DNA of 64,000 bases from Rhodobacterales bacterium (GCA_021155205.1 JAJNPS010000018.1:231126-295125); one strand, 5' to 3'. Positions 44,824-54,062 are shown, numbered from the stretch's first letter. Numbers and translations are program-made. Notes: generated from the letters alone by a model not told the origin.

Positions 44824-45831
44824 TCAGCCGTCAAAGTCCACTGTCTCGACCAGTTTCAGCGCGGCAGCACGCAGGGCGGCGATTTCGCCCAAGGGTTTGC
44901 TGTCAGGCGTGAATTCCCCCCAAGACGCGACCAGTTCCGACCGCGCGACGCCGGGCTTGACGGGGTATTCATAATTGGTCTCGGCATAGATTTTCTGCGC
45001 CGTATCTCCCGACAGCCATTCCATGAATTTCAGCGCGTTCTCCCTGTTCGGCGCATATTTCGTCATCGCGATACCGCTGATGTTCAGATGCGTGCCGTCG
45101 CCTTTGAAGGTGGGGAAAACCACGGTCACGGCCTTGGCGGCCGGCGCCTGTTCGGGATCGGCAAGCATCTGGCCAAGGTAATAGGTATTGCCGATGGCGA
45201 TATCGCATTCGCCGGCCGCGATGGCCAGGACCTGATCGCGGTCGCCGCCTGCGGGTTTGCGTGCGAGGTTGGCTTTCAGTCCTTCGAGCCAGGTCTTCGC
45301 CCCCGCCTCGCCCGCATGGGCGATCATGGCGGCGGTCAGGGCGACGTTGTAGTCATTCGTGCCCGACCGGATGCAGATGCGCCCCTTCCATTTCGGATCG
45401 GCGAGGTCTTCGTAGGTCGTCACTTCGCCAGGTGCCACGCGATCCGTGGAGGCAAAGACGACGCGGGCGCGGGTGGTCAGGCCAAACCACCGGTCGCCCG
45501 CGTCACGAAAGATCGCCGGGATGTTCGCCTTCAGCACATCGGACTGCACGGGTTGCGTGACACCGGCATCGACGATCTGCATCAGGCGCGCGATGTCGAC
45601 CGTCAGCACCAGATCGGCGGGCGAGCGCGCACCTTCGGCGACCAGTCGTTCGGCCATGCCCTTGTCGACAAAGGCCACGTTGACCTTGATCCCGGTTTCG
45701 GCGGTAAAGGCATCAACCAGCGGCTGGATCAGTTCGGGCTGGCGGTGGGAATAGACGTTGATTTCCTGCGCGATGGCAGGGGATGCCAGCATGGCCAGCA
45801 CAAGTGCGAAGGGGGAAAGTCTCTTCATCAT
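44824..45831 (-). CDS. Fe(3+) ABC transporter substrate-binding protein (FbpA/FutA type)
   Basis: This 335-residue periplasmic binding protein has a signal peptide (cut after SPAIA-QEI) and the FutA-like start INVYSHRQPELIQPLV. Iron-ligand tyrosines are likely in VYSHR, the TNDYNVAL region and the IGNTYYLGQ pair. It should bind ferric iron in the periplasm. No permease or ATPase gene is adjacent. It lies 105 bases after mazG on the same strand, with a somewhat AT-rich gap that may hold its own promoter. Confidence 0.92.
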   Translation of the reverse strand: MMKRLSPFALVLAMLASPAIAQEINVYSHRQPELIQPLVDAFTAETGIKVNVAFVDKGMAERLVAEGARSPADLVLTVDIARLMQIVDAGVTQPVQSDVLKANIPAIFRDAGDRWFGLTTRARVVFASTDRVAPGEVTTYEDLADPKWKGRICIRSGTNDYNVALTAAMIAHAGEAGAKTWLEGLKANLARKPAGGDRDQVLAIAAGECDIAIGNTYYLGQMLADPEQAPAAKAVTVVFPTFKGDGTHLNISGIAMTKYAPNRENALKFMEWLSGDTAQKIYAETNYEYPVKPGVARSELVASWGEFTPDSKPLGEIAALRAAALKLVETVDFDG

Positions 45832-45936
45832 AACCTTAGTCCTTTTGTCAGGTATTCCAATTCCCTTATCGCGGCGCGCACATGCGTCGTCAATATCCCG
45901 AGCGAATTCGTCAGAATTATTTTTCCGACCGCAGGG

Positions 45937-46776
45937 TCAACGGGTGGCGGACTTCTCTTCGTCCTTGGCGCGGTTCCAGAGTGCATCCATTTCGGCCAGA
46001 TCGCTGTCGGCGGGGGTCTTGCCCGCTTCGGCCAGCCAGTCTTCGATCCGGGCAAACCGGCGGGCGAACTTCGCATTGGCGGCGCGCAGGGCGGCCTCGG
46101 GGTCGATCTTCAGGTGGCGGGCAAGATTGGCCATGACGAACAGAAGATCGCCCAGTTCCTCGGCCATCTCGGCTGCGGTCAGGGTGGCGCGCGCCTCTGC
46201 CAGTTCGGCGGCCTCTTCGGCGATCTTGGCCGTGACGTCGTCCACATGCGGCCAGTCGAAACCGACACGGGCGGCGCGGTTCTGCAGCTTTACCGCGCGG
46301 GTCAGGGCGGGCAGGCCGAGGGCCACCCCGTCCAGCACCCTCGCCCGACCGCGTTCGGCAGCTTTCAGCGCCTCCCAGTCGCGGGTCTGCTGATCGGCCG
46401 ACTTGTCGCGCGACTGGTCGCCAAAGACATGCGGATGCCGCGCGACCATCTTGTCGGAAATGCCATTGATGACCCCATCCAGGTCGAAATGCCCCGCCTC
46501 GTCCGCCATCTGCGCGTGATAGACGGCCTGGAACAGCAAATCCCCCAACTCGCCCTTCAGGTCGCCCATGTCGCCGCGCTGAACAGCATCGGCGACCTCA
46601 TAGGCCTCTTCGATCGTGTAGGGGGCGATGGTGGCAAAGCCCTGGTCCAGATCCCACGGGCACCCCGACACAGGATCGCGCAGGCGGGCCATGATTTCGA
46701 CAAGGCGCGGCAGACCGCCATCAGGATCGTGTACAAGCGCGTCGCTGACGCTGCGGTCGGGGTTGGCCTTCGGCAT
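45937..46776 (-). CDS. mazG: nucleoside triphosphate pyrophosphohydrolase MazG
   Basis: This 279-residue, full-length two-domain MazG hydrolyses NTPs to NMP and pyrophosphate. Each half has the EExxE-12-ExxD type metal site: TIEEAYEVADAV with KGELGDLLFQ, then KIAEEAAELAEA with AEELGDLLFVM. The N-terminus LRDPVSGCPWDLDQGFATI is diagnostic. Divergent from the M20 gene with only 53 bases between starts. Confidence 0.96.
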   Translation of the reverse strand: MPKANPDRSVSDALVHDPDGGLPRLVEIMARLRDPVSGCPWDLDQGFATIAPYTIEEAYEVADAVQRGDMGDLKGELGDLLFQAVYHAQMADEAGHFDLDGVINGISDKMVARHPHVFGDQSRDKSADQQTRDWEALKAAERGRARVLDGVALGLPALTRAVKLQNRAARVGFDWPHVDDVTAKIAEEAAELAEARATLTAAEMAEELGDLLFVMANLARHLKIDPEAALRAANAKFARRFARIEDWLAEAGKTPADSDLAEMDALWNRAKDEEKSATR

Positions 46777-46829
46777 TGCGGGGACCCTCGCTTTGCGATT
46801 TGATCAAAGGCATCGACCCGGAGAATCCG

Positions 46830-47990
46830 ATGCCCGTCCTGAACCGTATCGCCTCTTACGCCGAGGAAATGAAGACCTGGCGGCGGCATCTGCATGCGCA
46901 TCCGGAACTGTCGTTCGACTGCCATGAGACGGCGGCCTTTGTCACCGCGCGACTGACCGAGTTCGGCGTGGACGAGATTCACGGCGGCATCGCAAAGACC
47001 GGCCTCGTCGCGATCATCAACGGCCAGCGCCCCGGCCCGACCATCGGCCTGCGCGCCGACATGGACGCGCTGCCGATCCTTGAGGCGACGGGGATGCCGC
47101 ATGCCTCGACCATCTCCGGCAGGATGCACGCCTGCGGCCATGACGGCCATGTGACGATGCTGCTGGGCGCCGCAAAATACCTGGCCGAGACGCGCAATTT
47201 CGCAGGCCGCGTGGCTTTGATCTTTCAACCGGCCGAAGAGGACGCAGGGGGCGGTCAGGTGATGGTCAGGGAAGGCATCATGGACCGTTTCGCCATCACC
47301 GAGGTCTACGGCCTTCATCAGGAGCCGAACATGCCGCTGGGGTGGTTCTTGACGACGCCCGGCCCCTTCATGGCGGCGGTTGACACGGCGACCGTCACCC
47401 TGACCGGCAAGGGCGGGCATGCCGCCTATCCCGATATCTGCACCGACCCGATCGTGCCGATGGTCGGCATGGTGGCGGCATTGCAGACCATCATCCCCAA
47501 GAACCTGAACCCGCTGGACGAGGCGGTGGTGGCGGTGACGATGATCCATGCCGGCACCGCCACCAACATCGTGCCCGACACCGCGACCTTCTGCGCCACC
47601 CTCCGCAGTTTCAGCCCCGACGTGCGACAGACGCTGAAGCGCCGCGTCCTGGAGATCGTCGAAGGCCATGCGCAAGCTTATGGCGTGACCGCGCGGGTGG
47701 ATTACGACTGGGGTTATCCGGCCACCGTCAACCATCCGCGCGAGACCGCCTTTGCCCTGACCGCGGCCCGCGATGTGGTGGGCGAGAATGTCGATGGCAA
47801 CTGGCCGCGCGACATGTCGTCCGAGGATTTCAGCTATCTGCTGGAGGCGCGGCCCGGCGCGTTCCTGTTTCTTGGCACTGGCCCCGGTCCAGGTCTGCAC
47901 AGCGCAACCTTCGATTTCAACGACGAGGTCGCACCCATCGGGTCCAGCTATTTCGTCCGGCTGGTGGAGCGGGCGCAGCCTTTGTCCTGA
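46830..47990 (+). CDS. M20 family amidohydrolase (hippurate hydrolase-like)
   Basis: This 386-residue M20D metallohydrolase removes acyl groups from N-acylated amino acids or similar amides. The metal blocks are RRHLHAHPELSF, LRADMDALPI, HACGHDGHVTMLLGAA and FQPAEEDAGGGQVM. GGAG (46820-46823) six bases before the ATG at 46830 sets the start. It ends exactly where the convergent kinase gene ends, with no base between the stops. Confidence 0.93.
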   Translation: MPVLNRIASYAEEMKTWRRHLHAHPELSFDCHETAAFVTARLTEFGVDEIHGGIAKTGLVAIINGQRPGPTIGLRADMDALPILEATGMPHASTISGRMHACGHDGHVTMLLGAAKYLAETRNFAGRVALIFQPAEEDAGGGQVMVREGIMDRFAITEVYGLHQEPNMPLGWFLTTPGPFMAAVDTATVTLTGKGGHAAYPDICTDPIVPMVGMVAALQTIIPKNLNPLDEAVVAVTMIHAGTATNIVPDTATFCATLRSFSPDVRQTLKRRVLEIVEGHAQAYGVTARVDYDWGYPATVNHPRETAFALTAARDVVGENVDGNWPRDMSSEDFSYLLEARPGAFLFLGTGPGPGLHSATFDFNDEVAPIGSSYFVRLVERAQPLS

Positions 47991-49055
47991 TCAGCCCGCC
48001 CCGCCGCCCGCCGCGGGGTTTGGCTGACCGACCGGCAACAGGACGGAAAAGGTGCTGCCCTCGCCGATGGTGCTGTCCACCAACAGACGGCCGCGGTGGC
48101 GCTGGACGATGTGCTTGACGATGGCCAGGCCAAGGCCGGTGCCGCCGCGTTCGCGCGAGCGGTGGGTATCGACGCGGTAGAACCGTTCGGTCAGGCGCGG
48201 CAGGTGAATCGCCGGAATGCCCTCGCCCTGGTCGATGACATCGACCCGGACCATCGGTCCGGACGGCGCCTGCAGGGGAAACATGACGACGCGCACGACC
48301 GTTTGCGGGGCGCCGTATTTGATGCCGTTCTCGATCAGGTTGTGAAACACCTGCGTCAACTGGTCGGCGTCGCCCTGGATGACCGGCCGTTCGGCAGGCG
48401 GATCAAACCGCACGTCGATCCCGGCGGCGCGCGACATCGGACGCAAGGTCGCCAGCGTCATCTGGATCAGCCCGGCCAGATCGACCGGATCGGAGGGGCG
48501 GATGCGCTCTTCGGCCTCGACCCGGCTCAGCTGCAGCAGGTCGCGCACCAGACGATTCATCCGACCCGCCTCGCGGTCCATGATGGCCAGGAACCGCTCC
48601 TGTGCCGCGGGGTCGTTGCGGGCAGGACCCCGCAGGGTCTCGATGAAACCCATCAGCGCGGTCAGGGGCGTTTTCAGCTCGTGGCTGACATTGGCCACGA
48701 AATCGCGCCGCATCTGGCTGGCCTCTTCGGTCGCGGTGATGTCCTGCAGGATGCACAGCGCCCCGTCCACATCCGCGCCTTCGACCGACGACACGCTGAC
48801 GCGAAACACCTGGTCACGGGTCCCCAGGGGAACGGAATGGCGGGCTTCGGCGCGTTCGCGCGTGGCCAGACAGCGCGCAATGGCCGTCAGCACCGCCGGG
48901 GTGCGCAGCGCCATGGCATGATGCCGACCCTCGATGCCGACGCCCAGAACGTCCCGCGCCGCCTGGTTGGCCAAAAGGATGCGCTCGTCGCGCCCGACAA
49001 TCACGGCGGGATGGCCCAGGGCTTCCAGGATCGAGGTGACGAAACGCTGCGGCAC
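47991..49055 (-). CDS. PhoR-like sensor histidine kinase without membrane segments
   Basis: This 354-residue kinase has a PAS domain (about residues 8-110), a HisKA domain with the phospho-acceptor His in FVANVSHELKTPLTAL, and an HATPase domain with IENGIKYG, DQGEGIP and RGGTGLGLAIVKHIV. The text is PhoR-like, but no hydrophobic segment exists, so it should be cytoplasmic. I start it at the GTG at 49055: AAGGAG (49066-49071) lies ten bases upstream. The frame continues only to a TTG at 49091, after a TAG stop. No response regulator gene is adjacent. Confidence 0.88.
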   Translation of the reverse strand: MPQRFVTSILEALGHPAVIVGRDERILLANQAARDVLGVGIEGRHHAMALRTPAVLTAIARCLATRERAEARHSVPLGTRDQVFRVSVSSVEGADVDGALCILQDITATEEASQMRRDFVANVSHELKTPLTALMGFIETLRGPARNDPAAQERFLAIMDREAGRMNRLVRDLLQLSRVEAEERIRPSDPVDLAGLIQMTLATLRPMSRAAGIDVRFDPPAERPVIQGDADQLTQVFHNLIENGIKYGAPQTVVRVVMFPLQAPSGPMVRVDVIDQGEGIPAIHLPRLTERFYRVDTHRSRERGGTGLGLAIVKHIVQRHRGRLLVDSTIGEGSTFSVLLPVGQPNPAAGGGAG

Positions 49056-49202
49056 GGCAAAAAGGCTCCTTGACGGTCCGCCTTTGGGCAAGGACGTGCG
49101 GGCGATATCGGGATACGGACCCAGATCAATAATCTATGCGTGTATTCTGGAACAGATTTTCCCGACTTGCGCGCATCTGATGTTTACGTAACCGGATCCG
49201 GC

Positions 49203-49631
49203 ATGCCAGACTATGCCGCAACCGGAATGCTTCGCAAGAGGACCAGGAATTTGGCCCGCAAGGGAACACCGCCCTCAGACGGCATCGATGCCTTGGACGC
49301 AGCGCCAGCGGACAGTCAGGTCATCATCGCGATCGAGCCTGTCGCATGCGATGTCGCGACGTTTCCCGCAGGCTCGCGGATCGTCATGATTCCCTTTCGC
49401 GCGCTGACGAAACCGCTGCTGGCCGAAACCGGGGCCGTGCTGGTCGTGGGTCCGCTGGTCTCGCCGCACCTTGATGCGATGCAGATCGCCGAACGGCTGG
49501 GCGAACTGGGCTTTTGCGGCAGCTTGCGCGTCCTGGGGCCGGCGCTACCCAACCCGGCGCTGGTGTCGCGCGAAATCCGCACCGCGTCGGGATCAAAAGA
49601 GATCACGGTCGAGGTGGTGGCAGCCCCCTGA
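49203..49631 (+). CDS. hypothetical protein
   Basis: I do not recognise this 142-residue protein. Residues 30-65 are charged and low in hydrophobics; from about residue 45 it shows alternating strands and helices (SQVIIAIEPVACDVATF, IVMIPFRALTKPLLAE, AVLVVGPLVSPHLDAM), resembling a small Rossmann-like or receiver-like fold without clear catalytic residues. It is divergent from the PhoR-like kinase and converges with the gamma-carbonic anhydrase gene. A link to the kinase is possible but unproven. The start is uncertain; a GTG at 49140 and an ATG at 49227 are also in frame. Confidence 0.7.
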   Translation: MPDYAATGMLRKRTRNLARKGTPPSDGIDALDAAPADSQVIIAIEPVACDVATFPAGSRIVMIPFRALTKPLLAETGAVLVVGPLVSPHLDAMQIAERLGELGFCGSLRVLGPALPNPALVSREIRTASGSKEITVEVVAAP

Positions 49632-49650
49632 CGCCGCCCTTGCGCAACCG

Positions 49651-50175
49651 TCAGGCCCGCCGCGGTACCAGCCCGGTCGCAAACCGCCGGGCATTGCGCT
49701 GATAGCTTTCGGCCGAGGCCAGAAGCCGCGCGCGCGCCGCGTCATCCAGCATGCGGATCACCTTGCCGGGGCTGCCCATGACCAGGCTGCCCTCGGGGAT
49801 GTCCTTGCCCTCGGTCACAAGCGATGCCGCCCCGATCAGGCATTGGCCGCCGATCCGCGCGCCGTTCAGGATGGTTGCGGACATGCCGATCAGGGTCTGG
49901 TCGCCGATCGTGCAGCCATGCAGCATCGCCTTGTGGCCGATGGTGCAATTGGTCCCGATGGTCAGCGGATAGCCCATGTCGGTGTGCAGGACTGCGTTTT
50001 CCTGAACGTTCGAGCCTGGCCCGACCCGGATTTCCTCGTTGTCGCCACGCAAGCTTGCACCGAACCATACCGAGGCGCCCGCCCCGACCACCACCCGGCC
50101 GATCAGCACGGCGGTCGGCGCGATCCAGGCATCGGGGTGGATGTCGGGCATGACCCCGTCAAGCGCATAGATCAT
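49651..50175 (-). CDS. gamma carbonic anhydrase family protein
   Basis: This 174-residue left-handed beta-helix protein has hexapeptide repeats throughout. Three histidines match zinc ligands: NVQENAVLHTD, then IGHKAMLHGC with two. The layout is that of YrdA/CaiE-like trimeric proteins, some of which are active carbonic anhydrases. The start overlaps the gmk stop (ATGA). It is the last gene of yicC-gmk-gammaCA. Confidence 0.92.
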   Translation of the reverse strand: MIYALDGVMPDIHPDAWIAPTAVLIGRVVVGAGASVWFGASLRGDNEEIRVGPGSNVQENAVLHTDMGYPLTIGTNCTIGHKAMLHGCTIGDQTLIGMSATILNGARIGGQCLIGAASLVTEGKDIPEGSLVMGSPGKVIRMLDDAARARLLASAESYQRNARRFATGLVPRRA

Positions 50176-50804
50176 CGGGACGAAAACTCCGCATTCAGGC
50201 CACGCACGAAGTCGGCAAGCTGCGGCTGGCGGGCGCGGCGCATCCGTTCGGCCTGCACGATGGTCAAAAGGTCCGCAAACGTCGTCTCAAGATCCCGGTT
50301 CACCAGCACATAGTCATATTCGGCCCAGTGGCTGATTTCGGACTGGCTTCTGGCCATGCGGCCCGCGATCACCGTATCACTGTCCTGGCCGCGCTGGCGC
50401 AGCCGCCGGTCCAGTTCGGCAATCGACGGCGGCAGGATGAAGACCGACACGACATCCTCGCGCATGGCTAGCTTGATCTGCTGGCCGCCCTGCCAGTCGA
50501 TGTCAAAAAGCGTATCACGCCCGTCAAGCATCGCGGCCTCGACCGGGGCGCGGGGGCTGCCATACAAGTTGCCAAACACCTCGGCATGTTCCAGCATCTG
50601 CCCCGTCGCCACCAGGTCGGCAAACGCGGCATGGCTGCGGAAATGGTATTCGCGCCCGTCCGCTTCGCCGGGGCGCGGGGGACGGGTCGTCGCGGACACC
50701 GAAAACCGGATGTCGGGATCCCAGTCGACCAGCTTGCGCGCCAGCGTCGACTTGCCGGCCCCCGACGGCGAGGAAAGGATGATGAGAAGTCCGCGCCGCG
50801 CCAT
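50172..50804 (-). CDS. gmk: guanylate kinase
   Basis: This 210-residue enzyme phosphorylates GMP to GDP. The P-loop LSSPSGAGKSTLARKL is at the N-terminus, and the GMP-binding SVSATTRPPRPGEADGREYHF block follows, seen as SATTRPPRPGE and DGREYHF. It starts two bases after the yicC stop. Confidence 0.97.
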   Translation of the reverse strand: MARRGLLIILSSPSGAGKSTLARKLVDWDPDIRFSVSATTRPPRPGEADGREYHFRSHAAFADLVATGQMLEHAEVFGNLYGSPRAPVEAAMLDGRDTLFDIDWQGGQQIKLAMREDVVSVFILPPSIAELDRRLRQRGQDSDTVIAGRMARSQSEISHWAEYDYVLVNRDLETTFADLLTIVQAERMRRARQPQLADFVRGLNAEFSSR

Positions 50805-50806
50805 GG

Positions 50807-51706
50807 CTATTCCACGTTCTGAACCTGTTCGCGCATCTGATCTATCACGGTTTTCAGGTCAAGCCCGATGCGCGTCATCGCCAGGGACGGCGACTTGGAA
50901 CACAAGGTGTTGGCCTCGCGCATGAACTCCTGGCTCAGAAAGTCGAACTTGCGCCCGACCGCGCCGCCCCCCGTCAGCAAGGCGCGCGCAGCCTCGGCAT
51001 GGGCGGCCAGACGGTCCAGTTCCTCGGTCACATCTGCCTTGACCGCCAGCAGCGCCAGTTCCTGCGCAAGGCGGGTCTCGTCCAGACCCTCGACCGCACC
51101 CCGCAGGCGCGCGAGGGCGTCCCGCACGGCCGCCGCCGCGCGGTCGGGGTGCAGCGCGATCTCGTCTGCCGCCGCTGTCGTCAGGGCCAGGATGCGGTCG
51201 ATCTGGCCCGCGATCACGGCGTTCAGGGCGGCGCCTTCAGCCTGCCGCGCGGCGGCGAAATCGGTCAGAAGCGGGGCAAGGTCGGCCACCAAAGCCGCGC
51301 GCAAGGGGCCGGTATCGTCGTCACCAGTGCCGGGATCAAGAATGCCCCGCAGCGCCAGAACGTCCGCCGCAGTCGGTTGCGCCAGCGTCAATCCCGATGC
51401 CATGGCGCAGGCCTCGACCTCGGCCAGCGCCTGCAGGGCCGCCGTCAGGGCGGGGCGGTTCAGCCGCAACCCTGCGGTGTCGCCGGCCGCGACGTCGCGG
51501 GCCACCTTGAGCGTCAGGCTGACATTGCCGCGCATGACGGTTGCCGCAAGGGCCGCACGCACGGCAGGTTCCAGCCCGTCGATCCAGTCCGGCAACCTCA
51601 GGCGCAGGTCCAGTCCCTTGCCGTTGACCGACCGCAGATCCCAAGCCCAGGCATAGCCCGCCCCGACCCCCTTGCGCGCCGCGAACCCCGTCATCGAGAC
51701 CACCAT
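50807..51706 (-). CDS. YicC family endoribonuclease
   Basis: This 299-residue protein has the YicC N-terminus SMTGFAARKG, WDLRSVNGKGLDLRLRLP, and the C-terminal DUF1732 block GRKFDFLSQEFMREANTLCS. E. coli YicC takes part in small RNA turnover as an endoribonuclease. The yicC-gmk pairing is common in bacteria. ATG at 51706. Confidence 0.95.
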   Translation of the reverse strand: MVVSMTGFAARKGVGAGYAWAWDLRSVNGKGLDLRLRLPDWIDGLEPAVRAALAATVMRGNVSLTLKVARDVAAGDTAGLRLNRPALTAALQALAEVEACAMASGLTLAQPTAADVLALRGILDPGTGDDDTGPLRAALVADLAPLLTDFAAARQAEGAALNAVIAGQIDRILALTTAAADEIALHPDRAAAAVRDALARLRGAVEGLDETRLAQELALLAVKADVTEELDRLAAHAEAARALLTGGGAVGRKFDFLSQEFMREANTLCSKSPSLAMTRIGLDLKTVIDQMREQVQNVE

Positions 51707-51942
51707 ATGTGCCTGCTCTTCCTCTCGCGCTAAGGGCGAGTATTTACCATTTGTCGAGATTTCGGGCCAAATGCCGGTGATCCCGTGTAATTTGAGGTCC
51801 TGGTAACAGGTGTCGTCGCAAGGTCAACGCGCCCTGCCCTGCCCCCCGGACGGCGGCCGCTGGCACGATCCGGATCCCGGCATAGCAGAGCCCGCCCAAC
51901 GCGACAATCGGCGCAAGGCAGCGCGGATCATGGGGTTGTGTG

Positions 51943-52620
51943 ATGGACGAAAAGATCGTGATGATCGGCAAGGACTTTGGGCGGTGGATGACCACAGACA
52001 GCGCGGTGGCGGACGCAGGCGCGCAACCATGGCGCGAAGTGCGCGCCTATTGGGAGGGCCTGCGCAAGGACGGCGGGATCCCTGCACGCGACGCGATTGA
52101 TCCGCGCGGAATCGCGGGTGCGCTGGAACAGGTCTTCATGATCGAGCGGATCGCGCCCGGCCTTGCCAGGTTCCGGCTGGTCGGGTCGAAGATCACCGAA
52201 CTTGTCGGCTGCGACATGCGCGGCATGCCGTTTACTGCCCTTTTTGACCCGGATGGCCGTCGCAAGTCCGGGCCTTTGCTGGAAGGCGTCTTTGCCGGAC
52301 CGGCAATCCTGCATGTCGATCTTGAGGCTGAGCGCGGCATCGGCAAGCCGGCCTTGCGGGCACATCTGATGCTGCTGCCGCTTTTGTCGCACGGGGACAA
52401 GACGGACCTTGCCCTTGGCTGCCTTGCCCTTGACGGCCCGATCGGTCGGGCGCCCCGGCGGTTTGCTGTCGCCCGATCGCAGCTTGAAAGCCTGTCGGCG
52501 GTCAGCGCCGGCACAAGGTCTGCTGAAACGGCTTTCGCGGAACCCGCACCCGCATTCGTCGTGCCGCGCCCGCCGCGGTCAGAAGGTCGGCACCTTCGAC
52601 TGGTCCAGTCGTCCGACTGA
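51943..52620 (+). CDS. PAS domain protein
   Basis: This 225-residue protein has one PAS-like domain (about residues 25-150), typical of a group in Rhodobacterales: WREVRAYWEGLRKDGGIPAR, DAIDPRGIAGALEQVFMIER, and FRLVGSKITELVGCDMRGMP. There is no output domain; the last 60 residues are disordered. The cue and partner are unknown. The ATG at 51943 follows a GTG one codon earlier. It is divergent from yicC and converges with the DAHP synthase gene. Confidence 0.82.
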   Translation: MDEKIVMIGKDFGRWMTTDSAVADAGAQPWREVRAYWEGLRKDGGIPARDAIDPRGIAGALEQVFMIERIAPGLARFRLVGSKITELVGCDMRGMPFTALFDPDGRRKSGPLLEGVFAGPAILHVDLEAERGIGKPALRAHLMLLPLLSHGDKTDLALGCLALDGPIGRAPRRFAVARSQLESLSAVSAGTRSAETAFAEPAPAFVVPRPPRSEGRHLRLVQSSD

Positions 52621-52643
52621 ACGGTGGCAGGCTGGAACGGCAT

Positions 52644-52666
52644 GGGGCGCGGCAATGCCGCGCCCC
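52644..52666. terminator. GC-rich hairpin between the convergent PAS and DAHP synthase genes
   Basis: GGGGCGCGGCA (52644-52654) pairs perfectly with TGCCGCGCCCC (52656-52666); in practice the loop is CAATG. It lies between both stop codons. No long U-run follows on either strand, so it may assist rather than complete termination. Confidence 0.6.
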
Positions 52667-52691
52667 AAGCTGCAAGCCGCGCAGGCCGATT

Positions 52692-54062
52692 TCAGAACGC
52701 GACGCGCCGCGCAGCCTCGCGCTGCGACGACAGCTCTTCGGCCACGAGAAAGGCCAGTTCCAGCGCCTGGCTGGCATTCAGGCGCGGGTCGCAGGCGGTG
52801 TGGTAGCGGTCCGACAAATCCTCGTCCGTCACCGCACGCAGGCCACCGGTGCATTCGGTCACGTCCTTGCCCGTCATCTCGAAATGCACGCCGCCCGGAA
52901 CGGTGCCCTCGGCCTTGTGGATGGCAAAGAACTCACGCACCTCGCGCAGGACGCTGTCGAAGGCGCGCGTCTTGTAGCCGGTCGAGGATTTGATCGTGTT
53001 GCCGTGCATGGGATCGCAGGACCAGACGACACTGGCGCCTTCGGCCTGCACCGCCTTGATCAGGCGCGGCAGGTTTTCGGCGACCTTGCCTGCTCCGAAC
53101 CGTGCGATCAGGGTCAGACGACCCGGTTCGTTTTCCGGGTTCAGCCTGGCCATCAGCGCCTTGAGGTCATCCACCGTCGTCGAAGGTCCGCATTTCAGGC
53201 CGATCGGGTTCAGCACACCACGCGCAAATTCGACATGCGCGCCGTCGGGCTGACGGGTGCGGTCGCCGATCCAGATCATGTGCCCGGACCCTGCGACGTT
53301 CTGGCCGGTGATGCTGTCCACACGGCACAAGGCCTCTTCATACTCCAGCAGCAGCGCCTCGTGGCTGGTATAGAATTCGACCGTCGACAGCGAATGCGCG
53401 GTGTCGGAATTGATCCCGGCCGCATTCATGAAGTCGAGCGCATCCGAAATGCGGTTCGACAGCTCGCGGTAGCGTTCGGCCTTGTCGTGTTCGGCGAATC
53501 CAAGCGTCCAGCTGTGCACGCGGTGAATGTCGGCGAAACCGCCCGTTGAAAATGCACGCAAAAGGTTCAGGCTTGCGGCGGCCTGGGTATAGGCCTGCAG
53601 CATCCGCGCGGGGTCGGGCGTGCGGGATTCCGGCGTGGCGTCAAAGCCGTTGATGATGTCGCCGCGGTAGCTGGCATATTCCACGCCGCCGATCACCTCG
53701 GTCGGGGCGGAACGCGGCTTGGCGAACTGGCCTGCCATGCGGCCGACCTTGATCACCGGAACCTTGGCGCCATAGGTCAGCACGACCGCCATTTGCAGCA
53801 TCACCCGGAACGTGTCGCGGATGTTGTCGGCGCTGAATTCGGCAAAGCTTTCGGCGCAATCGCCACCCTGCAACAGGAACGCGCGGCCCTCGGCCGCCAG
53901 CGCCAGCTGCTTTTTCAGCCGCCGCGCCTCGCCCGCAAAGACCAGCGGGGGATACTTTGCCAGTTGCGCCTCGACCGCCCCCAAGGCTGCCTGATCGGGA
54001 TAGTCCGGCATCTGCACGCGCGGCTTTGCGCGCCAGTCAGATTTCATCCAGCCCTTGGTCAT
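52692..54062 (-). CDS. aroF: 3-deoxy-7-phosphoheptulonate synthase, class II
   Basis: This 456-residue DAHP synthase joins erythrose 4-phosphate and PEP, the first step of the shikimate pathway. It is the class II (plant-like) form, shown by FLLQGGDCAESFAEFSADNI, GRMAGQFAKPRSAPTE and SCDPMHGNTIKSSTGYKTR, here seen as WSCDPMHGNT. The class is usual in alphaproteobacteria. Single gene, 157 bases from the divergent GlxA-type regulator. Confidence 0.96.
   Translation of the reverse strand: MTKGWMKSDWRAKPRVQMPDYPDQAALGAVEAQLAKYPPLVFAGEARRLKKQLALAAEGRAFLLQGGDCAESFAEFSADNIRDTFRVMLQMAVVLTYGAKVPVIKVGRMAGQFAKPRSAPTEVIGGVEYASYRGDIINGFDATPESRTPDPARMLQAYTQAAASLNLLRAFSTGGFADIHRVHSWTLGFAEHDKAERYRELSNRISDALDFMNAAGINSDTAHSLSTVEFYTSHEALLLEYEEALCRVDSITGQNVAGSGHMIWIGDRTRQPDGAHVEFARGVLNPIGLKCGPSTTVDDLKALMARLNPENEPGRLTLIARFGAGKVAENLPRLIKAVQAEGASVVWSCDPMHGNTIKSSTGYKTRAFDSVLREVREFFAIHKAEGTVPGGVHFEMTGKDVTECTGGLRAVTDEDLSDRYHTACDPRLNASQALELAFLVAEELSSQREAARRVAF

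Noticed and set aside
49056..49091. TTG start at 49091 for the PhoR-like kinase
   Set aside because: There is no ribosome binding site before it, whereas AAGGAG lies ten bases before the GTG at 49055.
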